Source of the DNA: Salinicoccus sp. RF5
Lineage (GTDB): Bacteria; Bacillota; Bacilli; Staphylococcales; Salinicoccaceae
Direction: 5' to 3'
NCBI RefSeq assembly: GCF_020786625.1
Contig: NZ_JAJGRC010000001.1
Location: forward strand, 744,001 to 808,000
DNA length: 64,000 nucleotides
Shown here: positions 38,674-48,901 of the stretch, in pieces
Layout: every line of letters begins with the position of its first letter
Numbering within the stretch: the stretch's first letter is position 1
Translations under genes and position numbers: made by a program
Notes under the pieces: model-generated
Database searches by the model: none
What the model saw: the letters and a program-made list of their open reading frames with translations, nothing else
What the model was told of the DNA's origin: nothing

Positions 38674-40352
38674 TGGGACTTGAAAATGGAGAAGTAGGCG
38701 TTTTTGCCCTCGGGGGACTCGGGGAAATCGGCAAGAACACCTATTGTATCGAATATAAAGACGAGATCATCATGATTGACGCAGGCATCAAATTTCCGGA
38801 TGATGAACAGCTTGGCATCGACTATGTCATTCCGGACTACACCTACCTCAAGGAGAACAAGGAACGGATCAGCGCACTGATCATCACCCACGGCCATGAG
38901 GACCACATCGGCGGCATTCCTTTCCTGCTCAAGGAGATCAATGTTCCCATCTATTCCGGTCCGCTTGCGCTCGGCCTGATCCGCAACAAACTCGAGGAAC
39001 ACCACCTCCTGCGTACTGCAGAGCTCAACCCGATCAAGGAGGACACGGTGCTCAAGTTCAAGCATATGTCCGTCGAGTTCTACCTCACCACCCACTCCAT
39101 TCCGGAGGCATATGGTGTGATCGTACGAACGCCGGAAGGCAACATCGTCCACACGGGCGACTTCAAATTCGACTTCACACCAGTCGGAGAACCTGCAAAC
39201 ATCGCCAAGATGGCAGCACTCGGGGAAGAGGGCGTACTCTGCCTCCTGTCCGATTCGACGAATGCGACTGTACCGAACTTCACAATCAGTGAAAAGGAAG
39301 TCGGCCAGAATGTCGAGGACATATTCAGGAAATGCAGCGGCCGCATCATCTTCGCCACATTCGCCTCAAACATCTATCGTGTGCAGCAGGCGATTGACGC
39401 TGCGATAAAATTCGACCGCAAGATCTGCATATTCGGCCGCAGCATGGAAAACAACATCAAGATAGGCCTTGAACTCGGCTACATCAAAGCACCGCCTGAG
39501 ACATTCATCGAACCGAAGATGATCAACAGCATCGAAAAGCACAAGGTCATGATGCTGTGTACGGGATCCCAGGGCGAGCCGATGGCAGCCCTCTCACGGA
39601 TTGCCAACGGTACACACCGTCAGATCAGCATCATTCCGGACGACACCGTCGTCTTCAGTTCATCTCCGATTCCGGGCAACACGCTCAGCATCAACCGTAC
39701 GATCAATGCATTGTACAAGGCCGGCGCAGATGTGATACACGGCAAACTGTCGAACATCCACACATCCGGCCACGGTTCCCAGGAAGAGCAGAAACTGATG
39801 CTCCGCCTGATGCGTCCGAAGTACTTCATGCCGATCCACGGCGAGTACCGTATGCTGCACCTCCACAAGGAGCTTGCAGTGAACACCGGAATGGACCCGG
39901 ACAACATCTTCCTCATGGAGATCGGTGATGTGCTGGCACTGAAGCGTGACAGCGCAAGGCACAGCCATAGGGTGCCTGCCGGCACCGTCTTCGTCGACGG
40001 CATCGGCATCGGCGATATCGGCAACATCGTCCTCCGGGACAGGAAGGACCTCTCCGAGGAAGGTCTTGCGATCGTCGTCGTTTCCATCGACTTCGAGACG
40101 AAGACACTGCTCAGTGGTCCTGACATCATATCGCGCGGGTTCGTATACATGCGTGAATCCTACGGTCTCATCCGCAGTGCGGAGAAGAAGATCAAGGGAG
40201 ATGTCATCAACCTCCTGAATACGAAGGAAAATGTAGAATGGTACCACGTAAAACAGCTCATCATCGAAGAGCTGAGCAACCACCTATACCGCAAGACACA
40301 CAGGAAACCAATGATCCTACCGACGATCATGAGAGTCGATCAGCAGAAATAA
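38673..40352 (+). CDS. rnjA: Ribonuclease J1
   Basis: A 559-residue metallo-beta-lactamase/beta-CASP ribonuclease with both 5'-3' exo- and endonuclease activity, central to mRNA turnover and rRNA maturation. Metal motif HGHEDHIGG (His73, His75, Asp77, His78), further metal ligands in HTGDFKFD, and the beta-CASP stretch [11 protein letters not shown]. The C-terminal domain ends with the family's RKPMILP...MRV pattern. ATG overlaps the rpoY stop. Confidence 0.97.
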   Translation: MGLENGEVGVFALGGLGEIGKNTYCIEYKDEIIMIDAGIKFPDDEQLGIDYVIPDYTYLKENKERISALIITHGHEDHIGGIPFLLKEINVPIYSGPLALGLIRNKLEEHHLLRTAELNPIKEDTVLKFKHMSVEFYLTTHSIPEAYGVIVRTPEGNIVHTGDFKFDFTPVGEPANIAKMAALGEEGVLCLLSDSTNATVPNFTISEKEVGQNVEDIFRKCSGRIIFATFASNIYRVQQAIDAAIKFDRKICIFGRSMENNIKIGLELGYIKAPPETFIEPKMINSIEKHKVMMLCTGSQGEPMAALSRIANGTHRQISIIPDDTVVFSSSPIPGNTLSINRTINALYKAGADVIHGKLSNIHTSGHGSQEEQKLMLRLMRPKYFMPIHGEYRMLHLHKELAVNTGMDPDNIFLMEIGDVLALKRDSARHSHRVPAGTVFVDGIGIGDIGNIVLRDRKDLSEEGLAIVVVSIDFETKTLLSGPDIISRGFVYMRESYGLIRSAEKKIKGDVINLLNTKENVEWYHVKQLIIEELSNHLYRKTHRKPMILPTIMRVDQQK

Positions 40353-40389
40353 AAAAAGAACATCCGGCGCTGCCGGATGTTCTTTTTTT
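40351..40389. terminator. Bidirectional terminator between rnjA and ktrA
   Basis: Near-perfect inverted repeat AAGAACATCCGGC...GCCGGATGTTCTT flanked by an A7 run and a T7 run, at the convergent ends of the two genes. Confidence 0.9.
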
Positions 40390-41047
40390 ATCGGGTCAAT
40401 GACTTTTCAAAGCGTGTCAGATCATCATCGTTGCCGATCATGATGAGTATATCCTCCTTCTGGATGTTGACCGTCGGATCGGGGCTGACGATGATGTCCT
40501 CACCCCGTTTGATCGCAATGACGCTGACACCGTACTCTGCCCGTATATCGAGGTCGAGCAGCGACTGGTCCGAGAGCTTCTCCTCGGCCATGATCTCGAC
40601 GATCGAATGTTCATCGGACAGTTCCAGATAATCAAGCACCGAACTCGAGGCGAGCTTATGGGCGACCCTCCGTCCCATATCCCGCTCCGGATGGATGACG
40701 ACATCGGCGCCGATCTTCTCAAGCACACGTGCATGGTAGTCATTCTGAGCCTTTACGCTTACCTTCTTGACACCAAGGTCCTTGAGCAGCAGTGTCGTCA
40801 GTATGCTCGACTGGATGTTGTCGCCGATCGCCACGATGACATTGTCGAAGTTGCCGAGGCCGAGGTCCTTCAGCACCGTTTCGTCAGTCGTATCGCCGAT
40901 GACCGCCTGGGTTGCGATGTCTATGAACTCATTGACGCGGTTCTCATCAGCGTCGACCGCCAGAACATCCATTTCAAGCACTCTGAGTTCACGGACGATG
41001 CTCCCCCCGAACCGGCCGAGCCCGATGACTGCATAATCTTTATTCAT
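40388..41047 (-). CDS. ktrA: Potassium uptake regulator KtrA/TrkA (RCK domain)
   Basis: The 219-residue cytosolic gating subunit of a Ktr-type K+ channel/transporter. RCK-N Rossmann fold with GLGRFGG (residues 9-15) and acidic D at the second strand end (AVDADENR), which binds ATP/ADP or NAD; RCK-C domain from about 135 that in this family can bind cyclic di-AMP. No membrane partner is in the window. It follows cydB by 24 nt on the same strand, so it may be co-transcribed with cydAB. K+ uptake would matter in a halotolerant cell. Confidence 0.92.
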   Translation of the reverse strand: MNKDYAVIGLGRFGGSIVRELRVLEMDVLAVDADENRVNEFIDIATQAVIGDTTDETVLKDLGLGNFDNVIVAIGDNIQSSILTTLLLKDLGVKKVSVKAQNDYHARVLEKIGADVVIHPERDMGRRVAHKLASSSVLDYLELSDEHSIVEIMAEEKLSDQSLLDLDIRAEYGVSVIAIKRGEDIIVSPDPTVNIQKEDILIMIGNDDDLTRFEKSLTR

Positions 41048-41071
41048 CTTATCACCTGTCCATCCTCAATG

Positions 41072-42097
41072 TTAGTACTTGCTGTTGTCCTTTCCCTGTA
41101 CATACTCCTTGTCGAACAGGAACAGTCTCATGAGAAGGACAAGACTTGGCACCAATAATAGTAAACCTAAAATGAAGACGACTGTCAAACTGAAAGCCAT
41201 GCTTTCATTGACGACGGCCGTATTGATGTCCACATACGGATAAAGGATGTAGGGCAGCTTGCTGATGCCATATCCGTAGAAGGCAAAGGCAAACTGCAGC
41301 ATGATCATGATGAATGCAAGTCCGAATGCGCGCTTCCTCCAGATCAGGAATACTGCAACGCCCATGGAGGCAAGACTCAGTCCGAACAGGTACCAGTAAT
41401 CCTGGGCACGCAGGAAGTGTTCATAGTTGTGTTCCCGGAGTCCCAGGAAGACGAACTGTGAAATGAACAGCATCGGCAACGTCCATATGAGGAACCATCT
41501 GCGCACAAGATGCAGTGCCTGAGAATCCTGAGCCCGCGCTGCATAGAATGTCAGGAAGCCGCTGGAGACATAGAGGACTGTGATGATGGCCAGGAATACG
41601 ACCGACCACCCATAGGTGCTGAACAGCAGTTCCTCGAGCTGCAGCTGGATGCCGTCCCCCTCCTCCACGATATAGCCCCCCTCCGATATGACAAGGGCCA
41701 TGGAAAGCGAGGCTGGTATCAGCAGGCCAGTGCCTCCGTAGAGGAATGTCCAGGACAGTTTCGGCTCCTTGTTGTAGGAGTTGAAGGCATAGTAGCTGCC
41801 CCGTATCGCAAGCAATATCAGTGCGATGCTTCCGGGAATCAGCAGTGTCGTCCCATAGTAGTAGGCCGTATCCGGATAGAAACCGACGATGCCGACGAAG
41901 AAGAAGACGAAGAAGACATTCGTCACTTCCCACACGGGACTCAGGTAGCGCTGGATGATCGGGCTGATGACGTTGTCATCCCCTGTAAGCTTCGAGTAGA
42001 AGTTGAAGAAGCCGGCACCGAAGTCGATCGATGCCACGATGATATATCCATAAAGGAATGTCCATAGTACAGTCACTCCGATGATTTCATAATTCAT
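41072..42097 (-). CDS. cydB: Cytochrome bd ubiquinol/menaquinol oxidase subunit II
   Basis: A 341-residue membrane subunit with about eight to nine helices (YGYIIVASIDFGAGFF near the N terminus is typical of CydB). It pairs with CydA to form the high-affinity quinol oxidase. The start overlaps the cydA stop by 4 nt (ATGA). Confidence 0.95.
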   Translation of the reverse strand: MNYEIIGVTVLWTFLYGYIIVASIDFGAGFFNFYSKLTGDDNVISPIIQRYLSPVWEVTNVFFVFFFVGIVGFYPDTAYYYGTTLLIPGSIALILLAIRGSYYAFNSYNKEPKLSWTFLYGGTGLLIPASLSMALVISEGGYIVEEGDGIQLQLEELLFSTYGWSVVFLAIITVLYVSSGFLTFYAARAQDSQALHLVRRWFLIWTLPMLFISQFVFLGLREHNYEHFLRAQDYWYLFGLSLASMGVAVFLIWRKRAFGLAFIMIMLQFAFAFYGYGISKLPYILYPYVDINTAVVNESMAFSLTVVFILGLLLLVPSLVLLMRLFLFDKEYVQGKDNSKY

Positions 42098-43449
42098 GGC
42101 AGCCGACCTCCTTTGTAGTCCTCACCGTACATTTCAAGCCGTTCCGTATCGGCACTCTTGCCCTGGAACATCTTGAGCAGTACATAGATGCATGTGACGC
42201 CGAGCACTGCATAGAGCAGTACGAATGCGATGAGTGTCAGACCAAGGCCGTCGGCGTTCGTCACAGCCTCAGACACCCGCATATAGCCGCGCAGAATCCA
42301 TGGCTGTCGTCCCATCTCTGCCAGGAACCATCCGGATTCTATTGCCGCCATCGACAACGGTCCGGTCAGTACATAGGCGTACAGGAGCGCCGGATGATGT
42401 TCATCGAATTTCGAGAACTTCGCCAGGAAGTAAATGAGGGCCACGGTCAGCCCGTACATTCCGAAGAACACCATCATGTCGAAGAAGTAGTGGATGATCA
42501 GCGGCGGATGTTCATCCTCCGGTATGTCGTTCAGGCCGGTCACCTCAGTATCGAAGGAGTTTCCGGCGAGAAAACTGAGCACACTCGGTATCTTGATTGC
42601 GTAGCTGACTTCCTGGGTCTCCTCATCGAGCACCCCGAAAAGGACCAGATCCGCATTATCTTCGGTCTCAAAGTGCCATTCCATCGCCGCCAGCTTCTCA
42701 GGCTGATGCTCATGCAGGAATTTTGCCGAAAGGTCCCCGGCGAGCACTGTCAGGGATGCCATGACCAGTCCGAGCACCATCATGACCTTAAGGCCCTTCT
42801 TATGATATTCCCTGTCCTCCTTGAACTTGGAACGCAGCAGCTTGAAGGCACCGATTGAAGCGATGATGAATACCGCCGTCATGTATGCCGTCACTACAAC
42901 GTGGAATATCCTCACCCAGCTGGAAGGGTTGAACATTGCTGCAAGCGGGTCCACATTGACCAGCGCGCCATCTACAAGATCGAACCCTGCCGGCGTATTC
43001 ATGAACGAGTTGACTGTCGTGATGAACACGGCGGACAAAGTCGAGCCGATGACGATCGGTATGTTGAGCAGCCAGTGATGCCATGGGTTTTTGAAACGGT
43101 CCCATGTATAAAGGAATATGCCGAGGAATATCGCCTCGAAGAAGAAGGCGAATGTTTCCATGAACAGCGGCAGTGCGATGATCTGTCCGCCGAGCCGCAT
43201 GAAATCCGGCCATATCAGGGACAGTTGGAGCCCGATGATGGTCCCAGTCACGACGCCGACAGCGACAGTCACGGTATAACCTTTCGCTATCCTTCTTGCC
43301 ATGGTCAAGTACATGGCATCCTTATTACGCAGTCCCAGAAATTCCAGAACCATGAAGACAATCGGTATCCCGACACCGATCGTCGCAAAAATTATATGGA
43401 ATCCCAGAGTGGATGCAGTCAGTACACGACCAATGATTACCTCATCCAT
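42094..43449 (-). CDS. cydA: Cytochrome bd oxidase subunit I
   Basis: The heme-bearing 451-residue subunit. Visible are the N-terminal FHIIFATIGVGIP helix with a heme-ligand His, the short Q-loop form typical of Bacillota, and GRQPWILRGYMR, a signature of CydA. Start at ATG 43449 after GAGAGGTGATC. A Rex-like operator lies about 85 bp upstream. It gives the cell a second terminal oxidase beside caa3 for low oxygen. Confidence 0.96.
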   Translation of the reverse strand: MDEVIIGRVLTASTLGFHIIFATIGVGIPIVFMVLEFLGLRNKDAMYLTMARRIAKGYTVTVAVGVVTGTIIGLQLSLIWPDFMRLGGQIIALPLFMETFAFFFEAIFLGIFLYTWDRFKNPWHHWLLNIPIVIGSTLSAVFITTVNSFMNTPAGFDLVDGALVNVDPLAAMFNPSSWVRIFHVVVTAYMTAVFIIASIGAFKLLRSKFKEDREYHKKGLKVMMVLGLVMASLTVLAGDLSAKFLHEHQPEKLAAMEWHFETEDNADLVLFGVLDEETQEVSYAIKIPSVLSFLAGNSFDTEVTGLNDIPEDEHPPLIIHYFFDMMVFFGMYGLTVALIYFLAKFSKFDEHHPALLYAYVLTGPLSMAAIESGWFLAEMGRQPWILRGYMRVSEAVTNADGLGLTLIAFVLLYAVLGVTCIYVLLKMFQGKSADTERLEMYGEDYKGGRLP

Positions 43450-43535
43450 TCGATCACCTCTCAATTAATGTATCCTGAATATACGACGGATTGCCCCTCT
43501 ATGGCATTCAAGATCATGATGAATTCATGACAATT

Positions 43536-43553
43536 TTGTGAAATAATTATCAT
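43536..43553. promoter_or_regulatory. Rex-like operator upstream of cydAB
   Basis: TTGTGAAATAATTATCAT matches 15 of 18 positions of the Rex consensus TTGTGAAWWWWTTCACAA, with a perfect left half. Rex is a NADH-sensing repressor of cyd genes in Bacillus and Staphylococcus. On the opposite strand the same DNA reads GAGAATGATAATTATTTC, which resembles a Fur box, so iron control is a second possibility. Confidence 0.55.
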
Positions 43554-43598
43554 TCTCAATTTATTATTCTATCGTATCATGCCCTGAATTACAATTAT

Positions 43599-44897
43599 TT
43601 AAACCGGCGATCGATCCTCCTTGACCTTAAGATGGAACAGTATTCCAATCACGATCATGACGATGAGGCTCGTGATCGCCATGCGGGATGCCAGCACCCC
43701 ATAATCCGCCAGCATCAGTGTGATAGAGCCATATATGAAGGGGCCTATGACAGCACTCATTTTTGCGCTGAAGGCGAACAGGCCGAAGAACTGCCCTTCT
43801 TTTCCTTCAGGGGAAAGCTCTATGATCATCGTCCGGCTCACCACCCAGGTCGATCCCATTGCCACACCGAAGAGCGAAGCTGCGATCCAGAAAGTCCACA
43901 TCGGCAGCGGTATGGCTGCTATCGCCACCGCAACCGCCAGCAACACGGCGATGATTACGAAAGTGCGCTTCGAACCGAACCCCCTATTGATGAAGCTGAA
44001 TACGATTGCCCCGATGATGCTGAACAGTGTCGCCACCATGAAGATGATGAGGAATGTGCCGGGAGCGAATCCCACTACCGTCGTGGCATAGGGCTGCATC
44101 ATCGCAATGGCCGTGGCCAGTGCGTCGTTGACGAAGAAATAGGCGATCATGAAATAGAATATGGATGGATACGCCCGCGCTTCGACGAATGTCCTGTAGA
44201 TGTCACGGTATCCCTTCAAAAAGGCCTGCTTCGGCTTCTGTTCCGAAGGCGGATCCCTGTTGATGAAGAAAAGCGGCAGCGCGAATACGAGGAAGAGCAG
44301 GCCGGACAGCCAGAATGTATGGTGCACCGCCCGATCTCCGATGATCAGGAGGACCGAGAAGATGCCGAACAGGGTACCCATATACCCGAGCGCTACCCCA
44401 TAGCCCGAAATGAGGGGGATTTCCTTTTTGTTCCCCAGTCCTGAGAGCATGGCGTCATAGAAGACGTTGCCCGAGTTGAAGGCGAACTTTGCGGCGACGA
44501 AGAACAATATGGTCAGCACAAGCCCGTTCGGCAGTCCGAACCACCTTCCTGTGTCCATGCCGCCGAATATCCCCATGCCTACAGAAGCGGTGACGCACAG
44601 CAGCGTAAATATGATGACATACCGCCTGCGCCTGCCCGTCCGGTCCATCGTCACCCCGTACAGGGGGGCAAATGCAATCAGCAGTATCGCCGCAACGGCA
44701 TTCGCATAGGCGATGATGGTGGATGCTATCTGTTCGAGCCGCGGGTTGGTCCCCACCATCTCGGTAATATACTGGGGGAAGAACAGGGTGACGATGTTGG
44801 CGCTGAATATGGTGTTGGCAAAATCATAGAGTGCGAAAGCAAGAATCGGCAGCGTAAGATAGAGTTCCATCGGACGGCGCACAGTTTCCTTCATCAT
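43599..44897 (-). CDS. MFS transporter, UMF1/Atg22-like
   Basis: A 432-residue membrane protein with about 12 helices. The N terminus ALYDFANTIFSANIVTLFFPQYI and the motif DRTGRRRRYV between helices 2 and 3 match the UMF1 branch of the major facilitator superfamily (Pfam MFS_1 / Atg22-like). Substrate unknown; relatives are often called amino-acid or drug exporters without proof. Start at ATG 44897 following GGAGGATCAG. Stands alone between cydA and ptsI. Confidence 0.8.
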   Translation of the reverse strand: MMKETVRRPMELYLTLPILAFALYDFANTIFSANIVTLFFPQYITEMVGTNPRLEQIASTIIAYANAVAAILLIAFAPLYGVTMDRTGRRRRYVIIFTLLCVTASVGMGIFGGMDTGRWFGLPNGLVLTILFFVAAKFAFNSGNVFYDAMLSGLGNKKEIPLISGYGVALGYMGTLFGIFSVLLIIGDRAVHHTFWLSGLLFLVFALPLFFINRDPPSEQKPKQAFLKGYRDIYRTFVEARAYPSIFYFMIAYFFVNDALATAIAMMQPYATTVVGFAPGTFLIIFMVATLFSIIGAIVFSFINRGFGSKRTFVIIAVLLAVAVAIAAIPLPMWTFWIAASLFGVAMGSTWVVSRTMIIELSPEGKEGQFFGLFAFSAKMSAVIGPFIYGSITLMLADYGVLASRMAITSLIVMIVIGILFHLKVKEDRSPV

Positions 44898-44934
44898 CTG
44901 ATCCTCCTCAGCCCTTTTCTGCAATCATGACGGC

Positions 44935-44964
44935 AAAAAACACGCACGGATGCATCCGTGCGTG
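44935..44964 (-). terminator. Terminator after ptsI
   Basis: Perfect palindrome CACGCACGGATGCATCCGTGCGTG followed by six T on the minus strand. Confidence 0.88.
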
Positions 44965-44972
44965 TGATGTTT

Positions 44973-46700
44973 CTATATCTTGCCTGTATATTCCTCAACC
45001 AGTGCAAGCACTTCTTCCGAATCCTTGCATTCGATTGCGGATGCGGCCAGACGTTCCATATCCGTCTTCTTGAGTTGGGAAATCTGCTTACGCGCCTTGA
45101 GTACTGAAGATGCGCTCATGGAGAACTCATCGAGTCCGAGCCCAAGAAGCAGTGGCACAGCCTGTTCATCGCCGGCCATCTCTCCGCACATGCCGGCCCA
45201 TTTGCCTTCCTTGTGAGCTGCATCAATGACCATCTTGATGAGTCTGAGAAGTGCAGGATGGTGCGGCTGGTACAGATAGCTTACGGACTCGTTCATCCGG
45301 TCTGCAGCCATAGTGTACTGGATCAGGTCATTCGTTCCGATGGAGAAGAAGTCCACCACTTTCGCAAACTGGTCTGCGAGGATTGCCGCTGAAGGGATTT
45401 CGACCATGATACCGACTTCGATATCCTCTTTGATCTTCTCACCTTCATCGACGAGCTTGTCCTTCTCTTCGATCAGCAGTGCCTTCGCACGGTTGAATTC
45501 ATCTATGGTAGCAATCATCGGGAACATGATCTTCAGGTTGCCATGCTGGCTCGCACGGAGCAGTGCACGCAGCTGTGTCCTGAACAGATCCGGATTATCT
45601 AGCGTCATGCGCACGGCGCGGTGGCCGAGGAAAGGATTCATTTCCTTCGGCAGATCCAGGTAAGGCAGTTCCTTGTCTCCGCCGACATCCAGTGTACGTA
45701 CGACGACCGGCTTGTCATCCATGTCCTCGAGCACCTTCTTGTAGGCTTCGTACTGTTCCTCTTCAGTCGGCAGCTCATTCCGGCCCATATAGAGGAACTC
45801 GGTACGGTAGAGGCCGATGCCTTCGGCGCCGTTCGATTTCACGCCGTCCAGGTCGTCCGGCGTACCGATGTTCGCAGCGAGCTCCACAGCGATGCCGTCC
45901 ATCGTTTCGGATGGTTCATCTACAAGCTTCTGCAGTTCCGCCTTCTCTTCCTGTACACGTGCTTCCTTGTCCTTATAGACCAGGACTTCCTCTTCAGTCG
46001 GATTGACGATGACTTCCCCTGCGCTGCCATCCACGATGATATCATCGCCGACTTTCGCAACAGCCGTTATCTCCTTCGTTCCGACGACAGCCGGTATCTC
46101 GAGGGAACGGGACATGATTGCAGAGTGGGACGTACGTCCGCCCACATTCGTCACAAAACCTTTGACGAAATTCTTATCCAGCTGGGCTGTGTCCGAAGGC
46201 GTCAGATCTTCTGCAACAATCACAACAGGTGTATCGATCTTACTCGGGTCAGGCAGTTCCTTTCCGAGCATATGGGCGAGGACGCGCTTGGATACATCTT
46301 TGATATCCGCCGCCCGTTCCTTCATGTATTCATTCTCCATATTCTCGAAGATTGCAACGAACTGGTCCCGCGTTTCCAGAAGTGCCTGAGGCGCACTCTT
46401 CTGGTCGTTGCGGATATGGGCTTCAATCGGTCCGAGGAACTCCGGATCATCGAGCACAAGCAGGTGTGCATCGAATATCGCAGCATGCTCCGGGCCGACA
46501 GCCTCTTCCGCATGATTCCTGATTTTGGTGATTTCTACTTTGGATTGGTTGAAAGCAGCCTTGAAACGTTCAACCTCGGCATCTTCCTGGCCGGGTTCAA
46601 TCTGTTTACCTTCAAATGTCAGGTCAGGCTCTTCCAGGGAGTATACAGGTGCAATCGCTACACCGTCACTCGCACCAATTCCTTTCAGGATGTTTGACAT
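44973..46700 (-). CDS. ptsI: PTS enzyme I (phosphoenolpyruvate-protein phosphotransferase)
   Basis: Starts the sugar phosphotransferase relay by taking phosphate from PEP. The 575-residue protein shows the phosphorylated His192 in [12 protein letters not shown], the PEP-binding [12 protein letters not shown], and the active-site Cys in GMCGEMAGD. The start overlaps the ptsH stop (TGATG). Confidence 0.98.
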   Translation of the reverse strand: MSNILKGIGASDGVAIAPVYSLEEPDLTFEGKQIEPGQEDAEVERFKAAFNQSKVEITKIRNHAEEAVGPEHAAIFDAHLLVLDDPEFLGPIEAHIRNDQKSAPQALLETRDQFVAIFENMENEYMKERAADIKDVSKRVLAHMLGKELPDPSKIDTPVVIVAEDLTPSDTAQLDKNFVKGFVTNVGGRTSHSAIMSRSLEIPAVVGTKEITAVAKVGDDIIVDGSAGEVIVNPTEEEVLVYKDKEARVQEEKAELQKLVDEPSETMDGIAVELAANIGTPDDLDGVKSNGAEGIGLYRTEFLYMGRNELPTEEEQYEAYKKVLEDMDDKPVVVRTLDVGGDKELPYLDLPKEMNPFLGHRAVRMTLDNPDLFRTQLRALLRASQHGNLKIMFPMIATIDEFNRAKALLIEEKDKLVDEGEKIKEDIEVGIMVEIPSAAILADQFAKVVDFFSIGTNDLIQYTMAADRMNESVSYLYQPHHPALLRLIKMVIDAAHKEGKWAGMCGEMAGDEQAVPLLLGLGLDEFSMSASSVLKARKQISQLKKTDMERLAASAIECKDSEEVLALVEEYTGKI

Positions 46701-46966
46701 CAGTCGGTCAGTCCTTCTTTGGAAAGAGTTTCAGTAATCGCTTCAATTGCCTCAGTTTCATCTTTGCCTTCCGCATACACGGAAACTTCGGAATCCTTGC
46801 CTACACCGAGTGACATGACGCCCATGATGGATTTGAGATTCACTTTCTTGCTGTTGTATTCAAGCTGGATGTCGGAATCGAATTTGGATGCTGTCTGTAC
46901 CAGAATTGTAGCTGGTCTTGCGTGAATTCCTGTTTCGTCTGTAATGAGATAAGATTTTTGTTCCAT
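46700..46966 (-). CDS. ptsH: Phosphocarrier protein HPr
   Basis: An 88-residue carrier with both regulatory residues: His15 (GIHARPAT), phosphorylated by enzyme I, and Ser46 (NLKSIMG), the site for HPr kinase that turns HPr into the CcpA cofactor. This is consistent with the cre-like sites elsewhere in the window. Coupled to ptsI by a 1-nt overlap. Confidence 0.98.
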   Translation of the reverse strand: MEQKSYLITDETGIHARPATILVQTASKFDSDIQLEYNSKKVNLKSIMGVMSLGVGKDSEVSVYAEGKDETEAIEAITETLSKEGLTD

Positions 46967-47040
46967 TGCGTTAGTCTCCTTTAGAATGCGTTATAAGTTT
47001 ACATGATAGACATACATGGTTAGCTTCATTGTACCACGTA

Positions 47041-47070
47041 TAATTGCGATATTCTAATATACCACCATCG
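47041..47070 (-). promoter_or_regulatory. Probable promoter of ptsHI
   Basis: On the minus strand TTAGAA and TACAAT lie 18 nt apart about 75-100 bp before ptsH. Boundaries are approximate. The rest of the 228-bp gap before the DUF697-like gene's terminator shows nothing else clear. Confidence 0.4.
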
Positions 47071-47143
47071 TTGCAGGCGTAAACTTTTCACTTTTTGTCC
47101 CACATGGGTCAAAAATTATATTCGTACTCCAGACCGTGCCCAA

Positions 47144-47182
47144 ATAAAAAAAGCCTTCTTCGGGAATTTTCCCCGAAGAAGG
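47144..47182 (-). terminator. Terminator after the DUF697-like gene
   Basis: Stem CCTTCTTCGGG / CCCGAAGAAGG with an A/T-rich loop followed by seven T on the minus strand. Confidence 0.88.
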
Positions 47183-47194
47183 AGCATAAGCCTG

Positions 47195-47647
47195 TCAGAC
47201 CGTCTGGCTTTTGGCCATTTCAACACATTTATCGACATAGTCGTTGCCAAGTTTCTGCATCACTTTATAGCTTACTGCAGCACCGATGACCCTGCTGAGG
47301 AGCGGGATGACCCCAAACTTTGTGAGCTTGGAATTCTTGGACCCCCTCTTCAGCAGCATCTTGGTTGTCTGGCTGCCTATGAATTCGCTCCCGATGCTGG
47401 TCGCCATCACGGCAGCACGGTTCATCAGATCGTCGGAAATGTCATTGACCTGCTTGTGGTCGAAGCCGAAGATCTCTTCTGCCTCCTGTCTGATGTCCTT
47501 CATCAGCTTCATATCCGTACCGACGTCGAGCAATGGTATCGGCAGGGCTGCTGCGATGGAGGAGTACAGGGATTTCTGATGAACCATTTCACGGGCTTCC
47601 TGCTCTTTTTCCTCTATCTGCTGTTCAGTGAGCGGTTGGGCGCACAT
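47195..47647 (-). CDS. DUF697-like small protein
   Basis: A 150-residue protein with amphipathic and weakly hydrophobic helices (SIAAALPIPLLDVGTDMKLM at ~30 and VIPLLSRVIGAAVSYKVM near 115), the pattern of DUF697/YcjF-type domains. The first ~25 residues are charged and helical. Function unknown; stress-related in some relatives. Start ATG 47647 after AAAGGAG; the upstream frame to 47701 reads through a sigma-B-like promoter and is not used. Own terminator, so probably monocistronic. Confidence 0.6.
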   Translation of the reverse strand: MCAQPLTEQQIEEKEQEAREMVHQKSLYSSIAAALPIPLLDVGTDMKLMKDIRQEAEEIFGFDHKQVNDISDDLMNRAAVMATSIGSEFIGSQTTKMLLKRGSKNSKLTKFGVIPLLSRVIGAAVSYKVMQKLGNDYVDKCVEMAKSQTV

Positions 47648-47693
47648 ATTCAAAACTCCTTTGTACATTATTTTGATCATCGTCGTTTTGAAT

Positions 47694-47719
47694 ATACCCA
47701 TTTCAGTCCACTGATAACC
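47694..47719 (-). promoter_or_regulatory. Sigma-B-like promoter of the DUF697-like gene
   Basis: Minus-strand GGTTAT (47714-47719) and a perfect GGGTAT -10 (47694-47699) with a 14-nt spacer, about 47 nt before the start codon. The -35 matches GTTTAA at 4 of 6 positions. Confidence 0.45.
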
Positions 47720-47722
47720 AAT

Positions 47723-48901
47723 CTACTTGTTGATCTGCACCGTGACCACCTTGAGGTACTTGCCATTCTTGTATCCCTTCACAGTCGGGTAGTCCTTGGG
47801 CAGCCCCTTGACATCGACAAGCGTATAGGAATAGCCGGCATCTGTCAGCGTCCTGTCGATCTGGCGCTTGAACTGGTTAAGCGTGAATGACTCGAGGTTC
47901 TGGCTGAGTATCAGATGGCCCCCTGGCTTCAGTACCTTGAGCGCTTCCCTGATGAGCTTCGGGAAATCCCGCTCCACTTTGAACACCTTTTTGCCGAAGC
48001 GTGAGAAGCTTGGCGGATCGATCAGTATCGCATCAAAGCGCTGGCGGTTCCGCTCCGCATATTTCAAGTATTCGAAAGCTTCCATTATATAGATGCTCTG
48101 GCCGTCGAGCGACATGTTGTTGGCATTGAAGTTTTCCGTGATCAGTTCACGGCTCCGCTTCGCCAGGTCGACGCTCGTCGTCATCATTCCACCCTCTCTC
48201 GCAGCGATTGAAAATGTCCCGCTGTAGCTGAAGAGGTTGAGGAACGATTTCGCGTTGAACGGGTTGTGGATCAGCGTCTTGCGTGTCTCACGCTGATCCA
48301 GGAACAGCCGCGTCATCGGTCCTTCATCGAGATGTACACTGTAGATCATCCCGGATTCCTTTACCGTAATGGGAAATTCGACATTGCCCATGACACGTCG
48401 GTTTACCGTCTCCATCTTCCCCTGATCGCTGAAACGCGTCTGCTCCGTTATGGAGTCCGGTTTCAGCTCCACCATCAATGTCTTGATGATCAGGTCCCGG
48501 ATTTTGTAGATGCCCCGGGAATAGAAGGTGATGAGGAGATGATTGTCATAGTTGTCGACGGTGAAGCCGCCGATGCCGTCCCCGATTTCATTGAAGAGGC
48601 GGAATGCCGTCGTATCCTCCTGGTTGTAGAGGGGGGCGCGCTTCTCCAGCGCTTCCCTGATCCGCCGCCCAATGAAGGCATCATCTATCGCCTCCTGCTC
48701 ATCGCGCGTCAGCACCCAGCCCTGGGCCTTCTGCTCGAAACTGATCATGGCGATGCCGACCAGCCTGCCATAGGTATCTTCAAGCTTGACGATTTCACCA
48801 TCCTTCAGGAATGTGTCGTCGCTCAGGTCTTCCCTGTCTATGTTCAGCTGCCCATTCATATAGGCACGTTCGTGTCCTCTTTTCAGCTGTATCGTATTCA
48901 T
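47723..48901 (-). CDS. RlmI-like 23S rRNA (cytosine-C5) methyltransferase family protein
   Basis: A 392-residue SAM-dependent methyltransferase. N-terminal PUA-like domain (LKRGHERAYMNGQLN; about 1-85), a middle domain, and the Rossmann core with SFLNLFSYSGTFSIAAREGG (SAM loop) and the catalytic IDPPSFSR motif. This arrangement is that of YccW/RlmI. In Bacillota the exact target base is not certain. Start at ATG 48901, which overlaps the stop of the upstream gene (TGATG). Confidence 0.87.
   Translation of the reverse strand: MNTIQLKRGHERAYMNGQLNIDREDLSDDTFLKDGEIVKLEDTYGRLVGIAMISFEQKAQGWVLTRDEQEAIDDAFIGRRIREALEKRAPLYNQEDTTAFRLFNEIGDGIGGFTVDNYDNHLLITFYSRGIYKIRDLIIKTLMVELKPDSITEQTRFSDQGKMETVNRRVMGNVEFPITVKESGMIYSVHLDEGPMTRLFLDQRETRKTLIHNPFNAKSFLNLFSYSGTFSIAAREGGMMTTSVDLAKRSRELITENFNANNMSLDGQSIYIMEAFEYLKYAERNRQRFDAILIDPPSFSRFGKKVFKVERDFPKLIREALKVLKPGGHLILSQNLESFTLNQFKRQIDRTLTDAGYSYTLVDVKGLPKDYPTVKGYKNGKYLKVVTVQINK

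Noticed and set aside
43632-44444. Plus-strand frame rich in His/Glu opposite the MFS gene
   Set aside because: Antisense of a transporter; typical polar mirror of hydrophobic codons.
45621-46697. 358-codon plus-strand frame opposite ptsI
   Set aside because: Antisense shadow of ptsI with no domain.
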